Shown one piece after another: positions 1-11,499 of a DNA stretch of 64,000 nucleotides. Made by a program: the position numbers and the translations under genes. Source of the DNA: Nymphalis io. Its lineage: Eukaryota; Arthropoda; Insecta; Lepidoptera; Nymphalidae. The notes under the pieces were generated by a model. That model saw only the letters and a list, made by a program, of their open reading frames with translations. It did not search any database and had not been told where the DNA came from. How positions within the stretch are numbered: the first letter of the stretch is position 1; every line of letters starts with the position of its first letter. The DNA is taken from positions 3,410,001-3,474,000 of the forward strand of contig NC_065903.1 in assembly GCF_905147045.1 (NCBI RefSeq), given 5' to 3'.

Positions 1-100
1 CAGGATTTTAATTTAAAACTAGCTCCGCTTCGGAATGGAGATTCTAACAAAAAGAACCGTCAAGCAACTCAGTTAAAAAATCTGTTACGTATGGATCTAA
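1..100. repeat. Interspersed repeat fragment, possibly a LINE 3' region
   Basis: The stretch with CGGAATGGAG followed by AAAGAACCGTCAAGCAACTC resembles a phrase (an agaaccggcaagaaactcag-like string) that recurs in lepidopteran repeats. It is cut by the left edge. The assignment rests on recalled repeat style only, and no coding sequence is visible. Confidence 0.35.
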
Positions 101-225
101 AATATTGAATTTTTCGGATAGAAAGGATATATATGTCAGATATTTTATAAGCTGTTCAAAATTGCTTTTGTTTAAAATCTTCAAGAATTAAATTAAGTAA
201 ATGTCCCCTTTGTAAGTAAAGACGT

Positions 226-450
226 TCTATCCTCTTGAGGTGAAAGTTTGGCGGTGGATATCCATCATACTGCTCCAATGGGGGTTGACTGATACGCAGA
301 TTTCATCCCATACTCAGGTTGTGCTTATGGCTTTTTCCTTCACCACCAAAGGCGAGATGAATTTCAAACACATTATAAATACCTTTAATTCGGTTTTGAA
401 CCCGGAATCTTCGCTTAATATTCACGTATTCTTATCACCGAGTCATCTCA
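226..450 (-). repeat. SINE family A, decayed full-length copy
   Basis: Read on the minus strand, this matches the other family A copies in order: a tRNA-like head (complement of gagtcatctca and of ggttttgaacccgg, the B box), then the complements of gagatgaat and ccttcacc, then the body with gctccaatgggggttg. Many substitutions show it is old. The body is shared with the better copies at 26031 and 38557. Confidence 0.6.
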
Positions 451-452
451 TA

Positions 453-1540
453 TAATAACGCGCTGAATATGTTAGCCTAGGTTTGTTATTTATAGTATAT
501 TTTCTTGCATCTACTAGATGGAGCGCTGTTTATGTGCGTGGCGTGTAATCGGTTTAACTTCATTAATTAATGTCCCTTCGGATTACCGGACCGTCGAATG
601 CAACAATATTTTGTCAACCCGCATATGACTTACACACAGTTACACATAACTGGAGTTCAGGGTATTTTATATGGCTCAGCTTGATTATTATCATAAATTG
701 TATATTTTTTTTTAACAATACTTCACTGTCTCATGTATGTACGTATGCATGATACGTCAACAATTTATTACTTTTTAAACTTTTTCCACAGGTTTTTACC
801 CTTTTTTGATCAGCGGAATCATTGTTTTAAATATTATTCTTATAGATAAAAGATATTCATGGAAACTTGATTGGTTTATGTGTTATATATTATTTATGCG
901 TAAGTGTATTGTTTGTTTTCCAAATATTAAATAAATAAATAAATTATAAACAGTAAAACTTATGAAAAATAGGTGATCACACCGTTTCCATGAGCGATCC
1001 TCTAACAAATTATAATAGAGAGATATTTTTTTTTATAAAAAACTGTCGCTTTGTCAAATGAACGCAAATTATTTCGTCTAAGATATAGATTTCACGAAGG
1101 TGATTGAAACCACGGTTTCGTCTAGAATTCTAGATTATAAATATGCCGCATAGCCAATATTTCAATCGTAAATAAAAAATGTATTGAGAAAGTTTTCAAT
1201 TAATTTATTATTTTATATGTGAGGTAATATAACTCTGTCTTGTTAGAATATAAATAAACAGTTAATATCAAAGTAACAAACATTAATCGGTATTAACTTG
1301 ATTAAGTGGAATCCTGCTTAGTTTGCTAGTTTCGTGTTTTATGTAAATAAGGCAGGTGAATTGATTTGTTATTGTTATAAAGATTTATTTAATGCTTTTC
1401 ATTATGGTAAGAAATTGACGATATACGAGTACATGTATTCAAAATAGCAATTCAAAAGATTTTCTTATCGTTTTATAAGGTTTCCTTTATTGACTACAAG
1501 ATCGATTCGAAGTTTTCATCTTTTTTGGATATTATATAAA
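453..1540. other. AT-rich intergenic stretch, nothing recognised
   Basis: No open frame longer than about 60 codons looks like protein, and I recognise no repeat or RNA gene. The segment is simple AT-rich sequence with homopolymer runs. Confidence 0.6.
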
Positions 1541-1583
1541 CTTTTTATTCTTATATTTCGTTACAAATGTTGTAACCAAAACT

Positions 1584-1797
1584 TTATGGTCCAAATTGTA
1601 AACAAATGCCTTGATATCCATCAATAATCAGTTCAGATAAATGGCAGTCATTTGTTCCAACTGATTGGTCTGCTCCAGGGATGTATCCGACTTGATTGTT
1701 TTCCGCGAACCCTTCCAAAGTTCGTGGAATAAATGAAAACCGCTGCGGATAAGGGCAACCAATCTCCAAGTCGTATCCCGGTAATATTTCGTCCCTA
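1584..1797 (-). CDS. Unrecognised coding-like stretch, possible terminal exon or pseudogene exon
   Basis: On the minus strand about 70 codons are open after a possible splice acceptor (TTCTTAG, 1804-1798). They end with TAA at 1584-1586, and an AATAAA signal (tttatt on plus, 1544-1549) lies about 35 bases further on. The translation is balanced, unlike the K/N/I/F-rich frames around it. It contains RDEILPGYDLEIGCPYPQ, PRTLEGFAENNQVGYIPG and a tail ending CLQFGP, with three Cys. I cannot name a family. No upstream exon was found, so it may be the last exon of a gene, a decayed gene piece, or chance. The frame stops again upstream within about 10 codons of the possible acceptor. Confidence 0.3.
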
Positions 1798-1885
1798 CTA
1801 AGAATAGCTTTAGCTTAAGATATAGAATTTATTGTTGGACTTCTGCAATTTGATCTTCTATCAGCCATGTTATAGAGCCAATGGC

Positions 1886-1929
1886 CAAGTAAATGCCAAA
1901 GTTATAGCTATAACTTTGGCATTTACTTG
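1886..1929. repeat. Perfect 44-bp palindrome
   Basis: Two 22-base arms are exact reverse complements with no spacer. The left arm begins CAAGTAAATGCC and the centre reads TTATAGCTATAA. The flanking bases (C at 1885, T at 1930) do not pair, so the symmetry ends sharply. It could form a cruciform in DNA or a loop-poor hairpin in RNA. No neighbouring sequence identifies it as a transposon end. Confidence 0.95.
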
Positions 1930-2194
1930 TTTCTACATATAAATGTTTAATTTAGTTGTATATTTACCATGTGTTTAGACTAAATGCTGGCTGCCTTTTT
2001 TAAAATTTTTGCTTATATAAAATGGCTATATCAAAAATATAATTTCTTAAATGTCTCGTTTTCATTTGCGCTTTTGTGATTGTGAAATATAAACGTGAAA
2101 CAAGTTATAATATTCTCACATTACATGTAACAATGTGGACGATATTTTAAAACGTTTTTGCAATATTTCTCCCTTAGCTGGTTCATTTGTTACG

Positions 2195-2530
2195 AGCGGC
2201 GTCTAGGATTTATTTACAAGCAACATTATCTTGTCCCCTCAAAGCGACTGGAGTCGTGTATGCGAATATATGCGTATATTAATGGCGTTGGAGCGGTTTA
2301 TTCATATTTTACGCGAGCAAACAGATTGTATGTAATAATTGGACATGCGTCAGGCGTGTCGTAGTAATGCGGTCGTAAGTTAGCCGGTGGCCCGGGGCAG
2401 GTGTCATTATGCCAATCTCGACAATTCAGCGTCGTCGTGTCCCGACGGCGTCGGTATGATCTATGAGCTCGTCTTATGAGCCGTTGAATTGGCTTCTGCA
2501 AATTAGCCTGCAGGCTGATTTAGGGCGCCA
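2195..2530. promoter_or_regulatory. Candidate conserved non-coding island
   Basis: This stretch is clearly richer in G and C than its flanks and has no convincing open frame. It contains a short near-palindrome (CCGACGGCGTCGG) and several CpG-rich words. In an AT-rich insect gene desert such islands often mark constrained enhancers. That is an inference from composition alone. Confidence 0.3.
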
Positions 2531-2794
2531 AGATGTCCTTTCATATTAATATACTGAGAACAAATACAAACAAAACTTGAATTCAGGTTAATTGCACTGT
2601 AGATCATTTTAAAAATGATTTATTTATTTTGTTGAAAACTTTAATAATTACCTTCTAAATTTTAACAATGACTCATTAGATATGTATATTTTTAAGTGAA
2701 ATTATCTATTTCGATTGTCATGAATTGTTTTGAATAAAAAAAGTAAAATAATAGATAATTCTGTAAATTGATTATATCCAATGCAACAGCTAAT

Positions 2795-2960
2795 AAAGGC
2801 CAAGCGTCGACGCTGCATTTGATTAAGAGTGGCCTAATGAAATTAATCACCATAGCAGTTGAGCTCGGAGCTTCTTGACAAACGACCGAATGTAATTTCA
2901 CACGCCATTATAATAATACGCTTGCTGGAGGTACAATATCCTATTAAGCGTCAATGTGTT
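2795..2960. promoter_or_regulatory. Candidate regulatory island with homeodomain-like sites
   Basis: Less AT-rich than its flanks, with closely spaced homeodomain-type cores (GATTAAGAG, CTAATGAAATTAATC) and a GTCGAC core. No open frame is credible. Regulatory function is inferred from site content only. Confidence 0.25.
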
Positions 2961-3239
2961 CGAGCTAATAGATTTGTTCTGAAAGTTGATACACGTTCGC
3001 TAATGTTTCCTCTGAATTTTTGAAAGGCAATGTTTTCAAATACATATTTAAATATTTATGCAATTGCCTTTTATTTGAAATGATATGTTTTACAATATTT
3101 TTCCTTGTATGTTTCTGAAACATCTAATATCCATTATTAATAACCATAAAGTATATTATATGCAAGAACATATTTACGATTTGAAGCATAAATGCTTGAT
3201 TATAATAATATTGGAAATATATTGAATTTTACGATGTGT

Positions 3240-3600
3240 AATTGTAAACTTTAACGGGGTCGGGTGATTGCTTAAGCAATTCCGCAATTATGCACTTAAA
3301 ACCCTCACCTTAAGTTAGTGGTATCACAGATAGATCATAGGAGTCTAGTCGGTATATATCATAGTGTAGTTGAAGGAAGAAACAAGATCGTCGCTAGGCG
3401 CGGCCTCACCGATAAATCTGCCGCACTTAACTCGCAACCGGTAAATAACTATGGGATTTCCGCGTGCGAGAAGGCGATGCGCCCAAGCATAAATCTATGC
3501 CCGTATTGTGATATTGTGTTGCCATTATGGACCCCGGGAAGGCTGGACGTCACATAAATACGTGCGGTCTCCACTGTAAGACTTGTTGACTCTGTCTGTA
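3240..3600. promoter_or_regulatory. Candidate conserved non-coding island
   Basis: A less AT-rich block with a perfect 14-bp palindrome ATTGCTTAAGCAAT (3267-3280, like a bZIP or C/EBP site), a Grainyhead-like AACCGGT near 3437, and a GC-rich right end around CCCCGGGAAGG. A 79-codon plus frame crosses it (3318-3557) but does not resemble a known protein. I read this as a regulatory element rather than a gene. Confidence 0.3.
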
Positions 3601-3609
3601 CTGCTCTCG

Positions 3610-4550
3610 TATTTTCGTTGGGCACAATTTGAATGTTCCAAAATCCAATTTTTTATCAACAGTTATTTTATCCTTGAAAAGTTAGTATAAAAATGTATTT
3701 TAATATTAGTAATCCAAAGAAAAAAATGTACAAGTTTCACAAAATAATCTTGATTTCGAGTTGTTTTACTAAGTTCACTTTTGCATGTCCTATTAGGACG
3801 GGTGTATCGAGATCGCAGGAACGATGCTACACGTGTTCAAGTAAAATTACCATTATTATCGATCATCTTGCTGCGTCCTAACGACCAGCAATAGGCGCGG
3901 GGTAGACGTGAATTTTATCCTGAGATTCTGTACTAAGACCGAAGAGCAGCCGTCCCGTTACCAGCGCCCTGTAATTGTGTTTTGTTTACCTTTTCTGTTT
4001 TAGTAAGACAAGACTTTGATTAAATCTCGCCTTATATGGGAACATTTATTTTTGACAATTTAATAAACTAGAATTACCAAAATAGAATGAGCATATCATT
4101 AAAATTCAATATCGATGTTTTTATATTATTATCTTTTTTACTTTTTCATGGAAATCGAGAATCGAATGAATATTTTTGAATATCTCACTATTAATAATAC
4201 TCGTCGTGGTTTTGCGAGCAGATAGTAAAAGAAATAGATAACTTCATTTGTAGCGAGATGTATATACCATATTTATTTATATTAGTGTGTATAATAATGA
4301 AAATTTTTAAGGATATATAAGTTGAAGATTAAAGAGAAAAAAGACTTTCCTTGAAGATAAAAAAAAACTCATCGCGTCTATAATTACAAAACTAAGGTCG
4401 CATACAAATTTCAATTCCTTATTTTATAGTTTAAGCTGCAAGTTGATGGTTATTGATATTTATAAATATAGATATATCATCTAACATATTTGCAATTATT
4501 TACGAAATATGACAATGTAATTTACAAAATCACATTTGCACATGCGAACT
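3610..4550. other. AT-rich intergenic stretch
   Basis: Nothing recognised. A modestly GC-richer patch at 3780-3980 has no clear frame or repeat match. Confidence 0.5.
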
Positions 4551-4984
4551 TAAATCATGTAGATGATTAACGAGGTGAATCTGCCGGTATAGCTCGTCCT
4601 ACAAATTATCGATAACGCTCTGTTACTCTGTCAGTGCGGTGCAAATTTTATTTAGTGGCCGTGAAATTGGATGCTCTTATTGTTCGGATATTTTGCTCTC
4701 GAGTGTTGGGTGTAAAGTGAGTTATAATAATAATGTTTATTGTTTACGAAGAGAGCGTACTACAACGATATTTCCTTACATTCGTTATTTAAATTTATAC
4801 AGGATAAGCTAATGTTATTTGATATAGCAAGGTCGATGGCAGTTGTGCTAATCGTAAAACATACATGTTACGTGATCTACTCGCAGATCTATTTTATTAA
4901 TTACTATAGAATCGATTCTTACTAATTTTATAAATGCGATATTGTTTTTGTTACGTTACTTTTATAAGTCTTAACTTCTAAACC

Positions 4985-5112
4985 AAACCTCTACAATTAA
5001 GCTTACAACATTTGTCAGGAGTGTGGACGACAATAGCCCAAGGGGTCAGGATCGAACTTGCGATTTTTACAAGGCTTAGCGGTCCGTGAACCATTGCGAT
5101 ATTGACGCTTAA
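4985..5112 (-). repeat. SINE family E, tRNA-derived head (5' end)
   Basis: On the minus strand this reads CAATGGTTCACGGACCGC, then AAGCCTTGTAAAAATCGC, then a B-box-like AGTTCGATCCTGACC, followed by CCTTGGGCTATTGTCG. The order fits a tRNA-derived SINE head. A true tRNA is unlikely because the acceptor stem is not closed and the sequence runs on into a body ending near TAAGCTTA. Confidence 0.5.
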
Positions 5113-5114
5113 TT

Positions 5115-7040
5115 GTTATTCATTTTTTATGTTTGTAATAGTATACCTATGCATGTTATTTTTATTACTATATTTTTATTATACTTGGGCGCCATCTTGA
5201 ATATCTTCTCCTAAAGGTTGACTTGCAGGGAATGTCTTATTGGCGATATAGTCATCATCTGTAATATGTATTAGTTTTTGTTTAAGAACATAAAAATAAA
5301 TATTAGTTTATGTTGTGCAATAAGATATTACCATATAGAAATAAAAAGCATGCTAAAAGCACACATATCTTTCGTAGTCATTTGTGCCGTAAGCAGCGCT
5401 GGTAAGTGATTTATGACAAAATATAAACACTCCACATTTTAAAATTGTCACTTAAATATAACAATTTTCGTTTAGATGTTGAGGTTACTATTAAGTTATT
5501 TAGTGTCTAATTAAAGAAGATTTTGAAAGATCTCCCGTTTTTTACTTGTACTCGTGGTTCCCATTTCGTACCGCGTGCTCTATATATAGCTTATTAAAAA
5601 TAAAACCTCACTAACAATAACATTTAAAGCAATGCGCAATGGTTATGTTCCGTGATATTCCCGCTCTCATTTCACAACGTATTCGCACTAAAGCGTTATT
5701 TCTATCTAACAACGACGTTATGCTTTTATCCTTATCTAGTTGTGTTGGTTATCTGTTTTAATGGTAACGAAATATTTGAATATACAAGCACATTTGTTTG
5801 TGGAAATAACATTCTTGACTTTATTATCTTATTTTCACGATATATTCTTTATTCGGTTTTATTTTATTTTTAAACATTGGAATGCAATGAAGAAGTTATT
5901 AAATTTTAAAGTATTTAGCATATTTGCGTATATTTTATAGGTATAATTTATAATCAATAAAATTTTAATTCGAAGTAATAAAATAAGTTGGGTCAAAGTA
6001 CTCGCTAAAATCGCTAAGAAAGTTCGAAGCGACAAGTGAATTAGTGATTACTAAATACAGAAACGGTATGTGTGTGATGTGAAATTGAAATAACTATTAT
6101 TTAACGTTAATAGTATTGCATAGATTTTAATAAAACTTTTTTATTTTTTCAGTTTATCATTACGCTTAAAATCTGGTATGTTTTTTTACCTAACTACATC
6201 CTCCCTTTAAACAAAATATAATCCAGATGTAATAAAACTACCACTTGAAATAACGCATTATATATATAATAACGTATTCCAATCGAATAAGGAATAGAAA
6301 TAAACAAACCTTAGATTTTATATTCCATGCATTTGCTAATAGCTCTGCCGTAAACATAAACAGTAACAGTATACCTTTATTAATAATACAACACTATTTT
6401 ACTTAACTACATATATCCAATTTCATTTTACTTCCAAAGTTCCAAATTCAAAACGTTTTTTTTTTCGCATATCATAGGTTATTTAAAATCTCAACCTTTA
6501 AATGATATTTGACCAGAGTCACCTCAGCAGTTGTTGTTGTTATATGAAATAGTTAGCATAAAGCGCTTTATTTATTAGATAAAATATTAAAACCAGGCAT
6601 AATTATCAGCGAAAGCGAATTTTTTCGTTACTATATTACTTAACATATTGATGTTTTAATGTAGAAATTGATTTATAATACGATTTATATTAAACTCGGC
6701 AAACTTGTATGTTGCCCTTTACACGGCTTCCTGTAACCATGTAAGTCGTTCATGAATCGTCTCATGTTGATGTACGCTAAGATTGCGCTTATACCATTAA
6801 TTATTTTCATTTATTTTAATATCCGTTTGTTGTTGTAGAATTGACGTTTGTATTTTTTATTGAAATAGTAGTAACTGGTACGTGATGTTCATCATCTTTA
6901 TACATTGATCTTATTAACTGTTATTCGTAGGTTTCTGTTAGTGGAAAACCAATGATAGTTTATTACGCTTCGTAGACAACTCCGTAACAGAGCGAATCGT
7001 ATCTTGAATATAGTAAAAGCATAAAAGTAAAGCAAAGTAA
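5115..7040. other. AT-rich intergenic stretch, nothing recognised
   Basis: Overlapping plus frames at 5652-5940 are rich in F, I, Y and L and look like chance frames in AT-rich DNA. No RNA gene or known repeat was seen. Confidence 0.55.
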
Positions 7041-7296
7041 TAGTTTGTAAACGTCACAATGCTGGGCTAAAGTATCATATCCTATTTTGGAGAAATCGTA
7101 ATTCCATTATGCTTCTCCAATGCGTGTTAGTGGATATATGTGTGGCAGAATTTCAGTGAAATTAGAGACATCACTGCCGAACACGAGATCAATTACACAG
7201 CAAGTAAGTATATGAAAACTCAGTGGTGCTTACCCGGTTTTTAATTCGCAATCTTCGGTTAAGATTCATGTGTTCGAGACATTTTGCCATCTCGGA
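7041..7296 (-). repeat. SINE family A, nearly full-length diverged copy
   Basis: The 3' end of the element lies at the left, with the remnant of the CACTGCTGGGCTAA phrase near 7065. The body contains TGTGGCAGAATTTC. The tRNA-like head lies at the right, with the complement of AATCTTAACCGAAGATTG and a terminal TCCGAGATGGC equivalent at 7285-7296. Substitutions and small gaps show age. Confidence 0.65.
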
Positions 7297-7299
7297 TTG

Positions 7300-8285
7300 A
7301 ACATGGTAACCGGTCATTAGTCATTTCTCGTCAGGGCATCACTAAAAAATAAAACTAGTTTACAGTTTTTTGTCAATAATTTACTAACAGTACTGTTTGA
7401 GAATGTATTTGGAGTATTTGTTGTAAAACGATAAACGGACAAACTTATGTATTATGTATTATATGTTATTTGTTTATATAAATAACTTTGCTACGTTATT
7501 ATAGCTGAAAAAATATTACGAAATTATAAGACTTTTTATTATCAGTGTAAAATAAATTAGTATCTATATTTATTTATAACATTGCTATCAATGTGTCATA
7601 TTAAATCAAAATATTTATATTCAAAAGTAGGTGCCTACTATTAAATCGTCAAGTGTTATCAACGCTTCAAATGTCCTTACCTAATCGGTATTCACGAATA
7701 AGATACTTTGTATTTATATTAAATATATTTTTAATTTCTGCACTGAATCCGGCAAACGAAACTTGCTTTAATATATTTAGAAAATTCACATTCTTTCGTC
7801 CAGCTATTATAGCTACAATAAAATTAAAAAATTAAATAAGCCGCAACACAAAAAAGTCCTCTAAATAGTAAAAAATTGATCGTTAGCCCTTTAACTTTAT
7901 AATAAGTAGCTAGCAGCCTAGCAATGTATTATAGTTAATGTCAAAATTAAGTTATATGCTTTCTTAAGACACACTGCTATAGATAAGTTAAAGTTTTTTT
8001 TTTTTTGTTTTTCGCCAATTAGAGTATACTTAAGTGAGCAAATACTTTTAATTGCATGTTAAATTAGTCTGTTATTGGAATATACTTTGTAAAACTATTT
8101 TTATATACGCATTAAGAAAACGTATTTCTTAGTATATAACGTAAATGAATAAATCAAATAAAGATAATGTTTCAATATAAAAGTCGCGGTGGGGGCCGCA
8201 ATTTCAAATTAATCGAACCTAAGAAAATTGGTTATGTCTAGTAGAAAAATGATGTATGTATGTATGAGGCAGTGTACACACAACA
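7300..8285. other. AT-rich intergenic stretch, nothing recognised
   Basis: There are homopolymer runs and no credible gene. A 60-codon frame at 7653-7835 has random-looking composition. Confidence 0.55.
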
Positions 8286-8289
8286 CAAC

Positions 8290-8395
8290 TTAATTCCTAA
8301 GTTTGGCGCCAGGCGCATTGGCGATGTAAGTGAGGATTAGTATGCACACTTACCATCACGTGACCGTTTTCATCGTCCGTCAACTATTTTATTTT
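8290..8395 (+). repeat. SINE family B, 3' fragment
   Basis: It carries the family B words GGCGCATTGGCGATGTAAG, ACTTACCATCACGTGACC and CGTCCGTC in the usual order. The 5' half of the family is missing. Confidence 0.55.
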
Positions 8396-8514
8396 AGATT
8401 CAAAAAAATGCTTTCTATACCGTTGAGCTTAAGGTTGATTCACCATTCATTGACCTCGTAACGAAAGTTGTAATAGTTTTCAACATTTTTTTTTTGTTAT
8501 AAATATGCAGCAGA

Positions 8515-8660
8515 GTAGTGGAGCTGCGGGCAGGATGCGAAAGTAAATAAATGTGTCCGTTTTATTTACCGACGCTGCCTTCACAACGTTTTATTGGATT
8601 CGTATCTTGCTACGGGCGGCTCGGGATACGTTTCACAACACTAATTTTATTACAAAAAGG
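8515..8660. promoter_or_regulatory. Candidate regulatory island with inverted forkhead-type sites
   Basis: GTAAATAAA at 8543-8551 and its exact reverse complement TTTATTTAC at 8561-8569 face each other across 9 bases. Both match the core of forkhead (FOX) sites. The flanks are less AT-rich than the surroundings. Binding is inferred from motif alone. Confidence 0.35.
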
Positions 8661-8924
8661 ATTAAACGTAATCCATTTCCTTTTTATTTTGCTTTATGAT
8701 CGAGGTAAAATATTGCAATAATGTATTTATTCTGAATGTTTCTTTTTTTTTAAATATTATCTCTAATTTTTTTAAACGACATATAAATCGATTGATCCAA
8801 TGATTGATAAATTACTAAGTATTTTTTCTATATACAAAGTATTTTTTTTTAGTTATTAAGTTGTATGTTTTTAATTGACGGGCAAAGACCTCTTCTTCCT
8901 ACGATAATGATTCGGAACTCGAGA

Positions 8925-8970
8925 TGAATTGTAAACAATAATTAAGAACATGAAAACACAATAGTGTTAC
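8925..8970 (-). repeat. Short SINE family A fragment
   Basis: GAGATGAATTGTAAACAATA followed by ATTAAGAACATGAAAACACA corresponds to the reverse complement of the part of family A just after the tRNA-like head. It is too short to be certain. Confidence 0.4.
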
Positions 8971-9164
8971 GCAGAATATAATCCGCGTTCTGTTAAAATC
9001 CACGCGATCTATCCACACACTGTAGTTCAGTGTTATATTGTGCATATATTATAAATTATAATTAAACTCACAACAAATTGACGCAACATACACAATAAAT
9101 TCATAAAATTATTTCATAGTCACAGATATCTTAGTACGAAATATTAGATATCGTAATTTAGCCG

Positions 9165-9425
9165 TGAGAATTCAACCGGGGCCGCCATTACGGTATTGCA
9201 ATGTGAAATGACATTTACAGCGATCGAACGTAACCATTCGCTTAATTAGATCGTAAACTCTATTTGTGCACTCATTACTGCGTTCCTGCCGTTGCTAAGC
9301 CAAATTCTATAGGGATTTATTTGGTTTTGACTACACCTGTTTAATAGTTTTCGAATAAAACGGACTACGTGACCAGACCGTGGGCAATCTTCAATGTTTA
9401 ACGGCTTTTAACGTCACAATTTATT
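9165..9425. promoter_or_regulatory. Candidate conserved non-coding island
   Basis: A less AT-rich patch with CCGGGGCCGCCATTACGG, a GCTTAATTAG homeodomain-type core and a TACGTGACC word. There is no open frame and no repeat similarity. The call rests on composition and motif cores. Confidence 0.25.
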
Positions 9426-9748
9426 TTATCGAACATTCATTGTTTTAATAATAATTAATAGTTATTATCTATTGAATAAAGGTTTTTTCGTTTCAATTCA
9501 GTAGTTAAATTAATGTGATATTTTGGCAACCACGCCGTTAAAATTTATATTTGTGTCTTTAAAGTAATTTGTTCCAGACACCTAAAGGTAAAGAAATTTT
9601 ACTATGTAATCAAATAGAATAAATATAAAATTCTAAACATATATCCCGAACAATATTTTAACGTCAAACAGAAATTATTTGAATGGTTAAAAACAAAAAC
9701 ATACGATGACACCGAATTAATTCTGTTTCATAAAACATAATCTAATCT

Positions 9749-9807
9749 ACACATACACACACACATGCACACATTACACACACACACACAAACACACAAA
9801 CACACAA
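9749..9807 (+). repeat. (CA)n microsatellite, interrupted
   Basis: Nearly pure CA dinucleotides with a few interruptions (ATG, ATT, AAA). Confidence 0.9.
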
Positions 9808-9809
9808 GT

Positions 9810-10785
9810 AAAATTCATTTTGATATAATGTTAGTTTACCTACTGATTGTGAGTTTTAGTATATAGTAAGATATTGTTTATTCTTTTTAAGAACATGGAC
9901 AGAATTGTATGTAATGAAGAGCGGGTCCTTCTGTCACGAGTATTACATTATACTCACTAGAGGGTCCCAACCTTTATTTGCTATGTACAACTTGATAAAG
10001 AATAAACTATTTTTTCATTTTCATTTTTCATTAGAGAAGCACTTGGCATTATTATTATATTATATTATATTAATACAAATGTTAAATTATATATGTGGTA
10101 TGTTTAATTTGCAGCTTCATATTTACTTTTAATAAGTTTAACATTAACGGTTGGTTGGTAATAAATTCCAACTTGATAAAGTCGACGCGATAAGATTTTG
10201 TTATTAAACATAAATCGTTGTTAACTCTATTACATGCGTAAAATTTAATGGTTATTATCAAATTATATCGAATTTTGTTTGTTAAAAAATTATTTTAAAG
10301 CCATAAAGACTGGTTCTAAGTGAGTAAGCATTTGTTTTGAACTAGTTTTATTTTATTGCTTCGCTTGTCCATTCAAGATGAGGAAGAGATTGTCTATATC
10401 CATTTATAGACAGTTCCCACTGTCTTTCTTCGTTGATCGTCATTTCCGTCATTCATACGTCATGCTGAGTAAACATAAAATCTCTCTAGAAGATGCTAAT
10501 GTTTGCGTAGTTCACTTTTAAATGATATTGACTTTTTTATTGAAAACTTTACATTTTCTGTTTGATTGATAATTTTATCCTCGCGTTAGTAAATAAACTT
10601 ATATAAAAATATGTCGGATTTTCGTTTATCACATTTATTGATCTACGATAATTTAAATTTTTGGGTTATTTTTAACCCATATTGTGTAGGCTCGTTAGGT
10701 TACGTAGAACCCAATCATCAACTATAATATCACCAAAAGGCCAAGATTATTGACGTATTTCTGTTTTAATGAGTTAAGGTTTGTA
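9810..10785. other. AT-rich intergenic stretch
   Basis: No gene is seen. Two small hairpins occur: one around 10393-10413 (TGTCTATA and TATAGACA) and one at 10661-10680 (TGGGTTA and TAACCCA). A 75-codon plus frame at 9905-10132 is low-complexity hydrophobic and looks like chance. Confidence 0.5.
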
Positions 10786-10982
10786 AAGTGGGTGAGCCAG
10801 TGTAACTACAAGCACAAGGGATAGAACAGCTTAGATGGTAAAGAGAGCAGTGCTTTGGCAATTGGAGTGGACTTGACGCGTAAGGTGTGGCTTATACTTC
10901 TCACGTTGTCAATGGTTATGTCGAAAGTAACCACTTACCATCAGGTGACGTATTTGCTCATCTGCTATTCTAAAAAAAATAT
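10786..10982 (+). repeat. SINE family B, decayed partial copy
   Basis: GTGAGCCAGTGTAACTACAA, GCACAAGGGATAGAACAGCT, then CCACTTACCATCAGGTGACG and an A-rich tail after CTATTCT follow the family B order. The middle is diverged. Confidence 0.6.
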
Positions 10983-11286
10983 ACATCATATTCAGAGCGT
11001 TATCAAAGTATTATTATATAATTATCCTTTATAGCGCCACACAAAAGAACGAGATAGTGATAATTAATTCTGTCATATTATTTTTTGGGTTTTGTTGTTA
11101 AAGTTATTGTTATTTTTTTATTAATTTGAATTTAAAATCAAGTATTTACTAAAATTTCTCTAACTCTATCTACTCAATATCTATCGACTAATATTTTAGA
11201 AATATGTCCCAAAACGAAAATGTTTTTTCTTCTTATGTTTATCATAATATAAAAAGAACAATGAGAACTTATATAACAGAAGTAAT

Positions 11287-11499
11287 TTATGAGTTCCAAT
11301 TCCGGGGCCTTCCATCGTTCCCTCGACTTTCACACGGACAAGATTTGTTCTGATAAAAACATATTGGTGTCAGCTGCCCAGATTGTACGGCGAACCTGAA
11401 AGCGCATGTATTGCACCTATCTCCCAGACACGGGCCATGGGCTAAGCAAACACTCTGAGTGAGTGGTCTAAGATGCGAGAAACTTTTGTGAATACCCAA
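11287..11499 (-). CDS. Unrecognised Cys-rich coding-like stretch
   Basis: A minus-strand frame of about 70 codons ends with TAA at 11287-11289. The translation is Cys-rich, with eight Cys in the second part, including CLAHGPCLGDRCNTC and CFYQNKSCPC, and it ends RPRNWNS. This is unusual for chance frames in AT-rich DNA. I do not recognise a family. An AATAAA (tttatt on plus, about 11114-11119) lies some 170 bases downstream. No upstream exon or clear initiator context was found, so it could be a terminal exon, a pseudogene fragment or chance. Confidence 0.22.
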   Translation of the reverse strand: MGIHKSFSHLRPLTQSVCLAHGPCLGDRCNTCAFRFAVQSGQLTPICFYQNKSCPCESRGNDGRPRNWNS

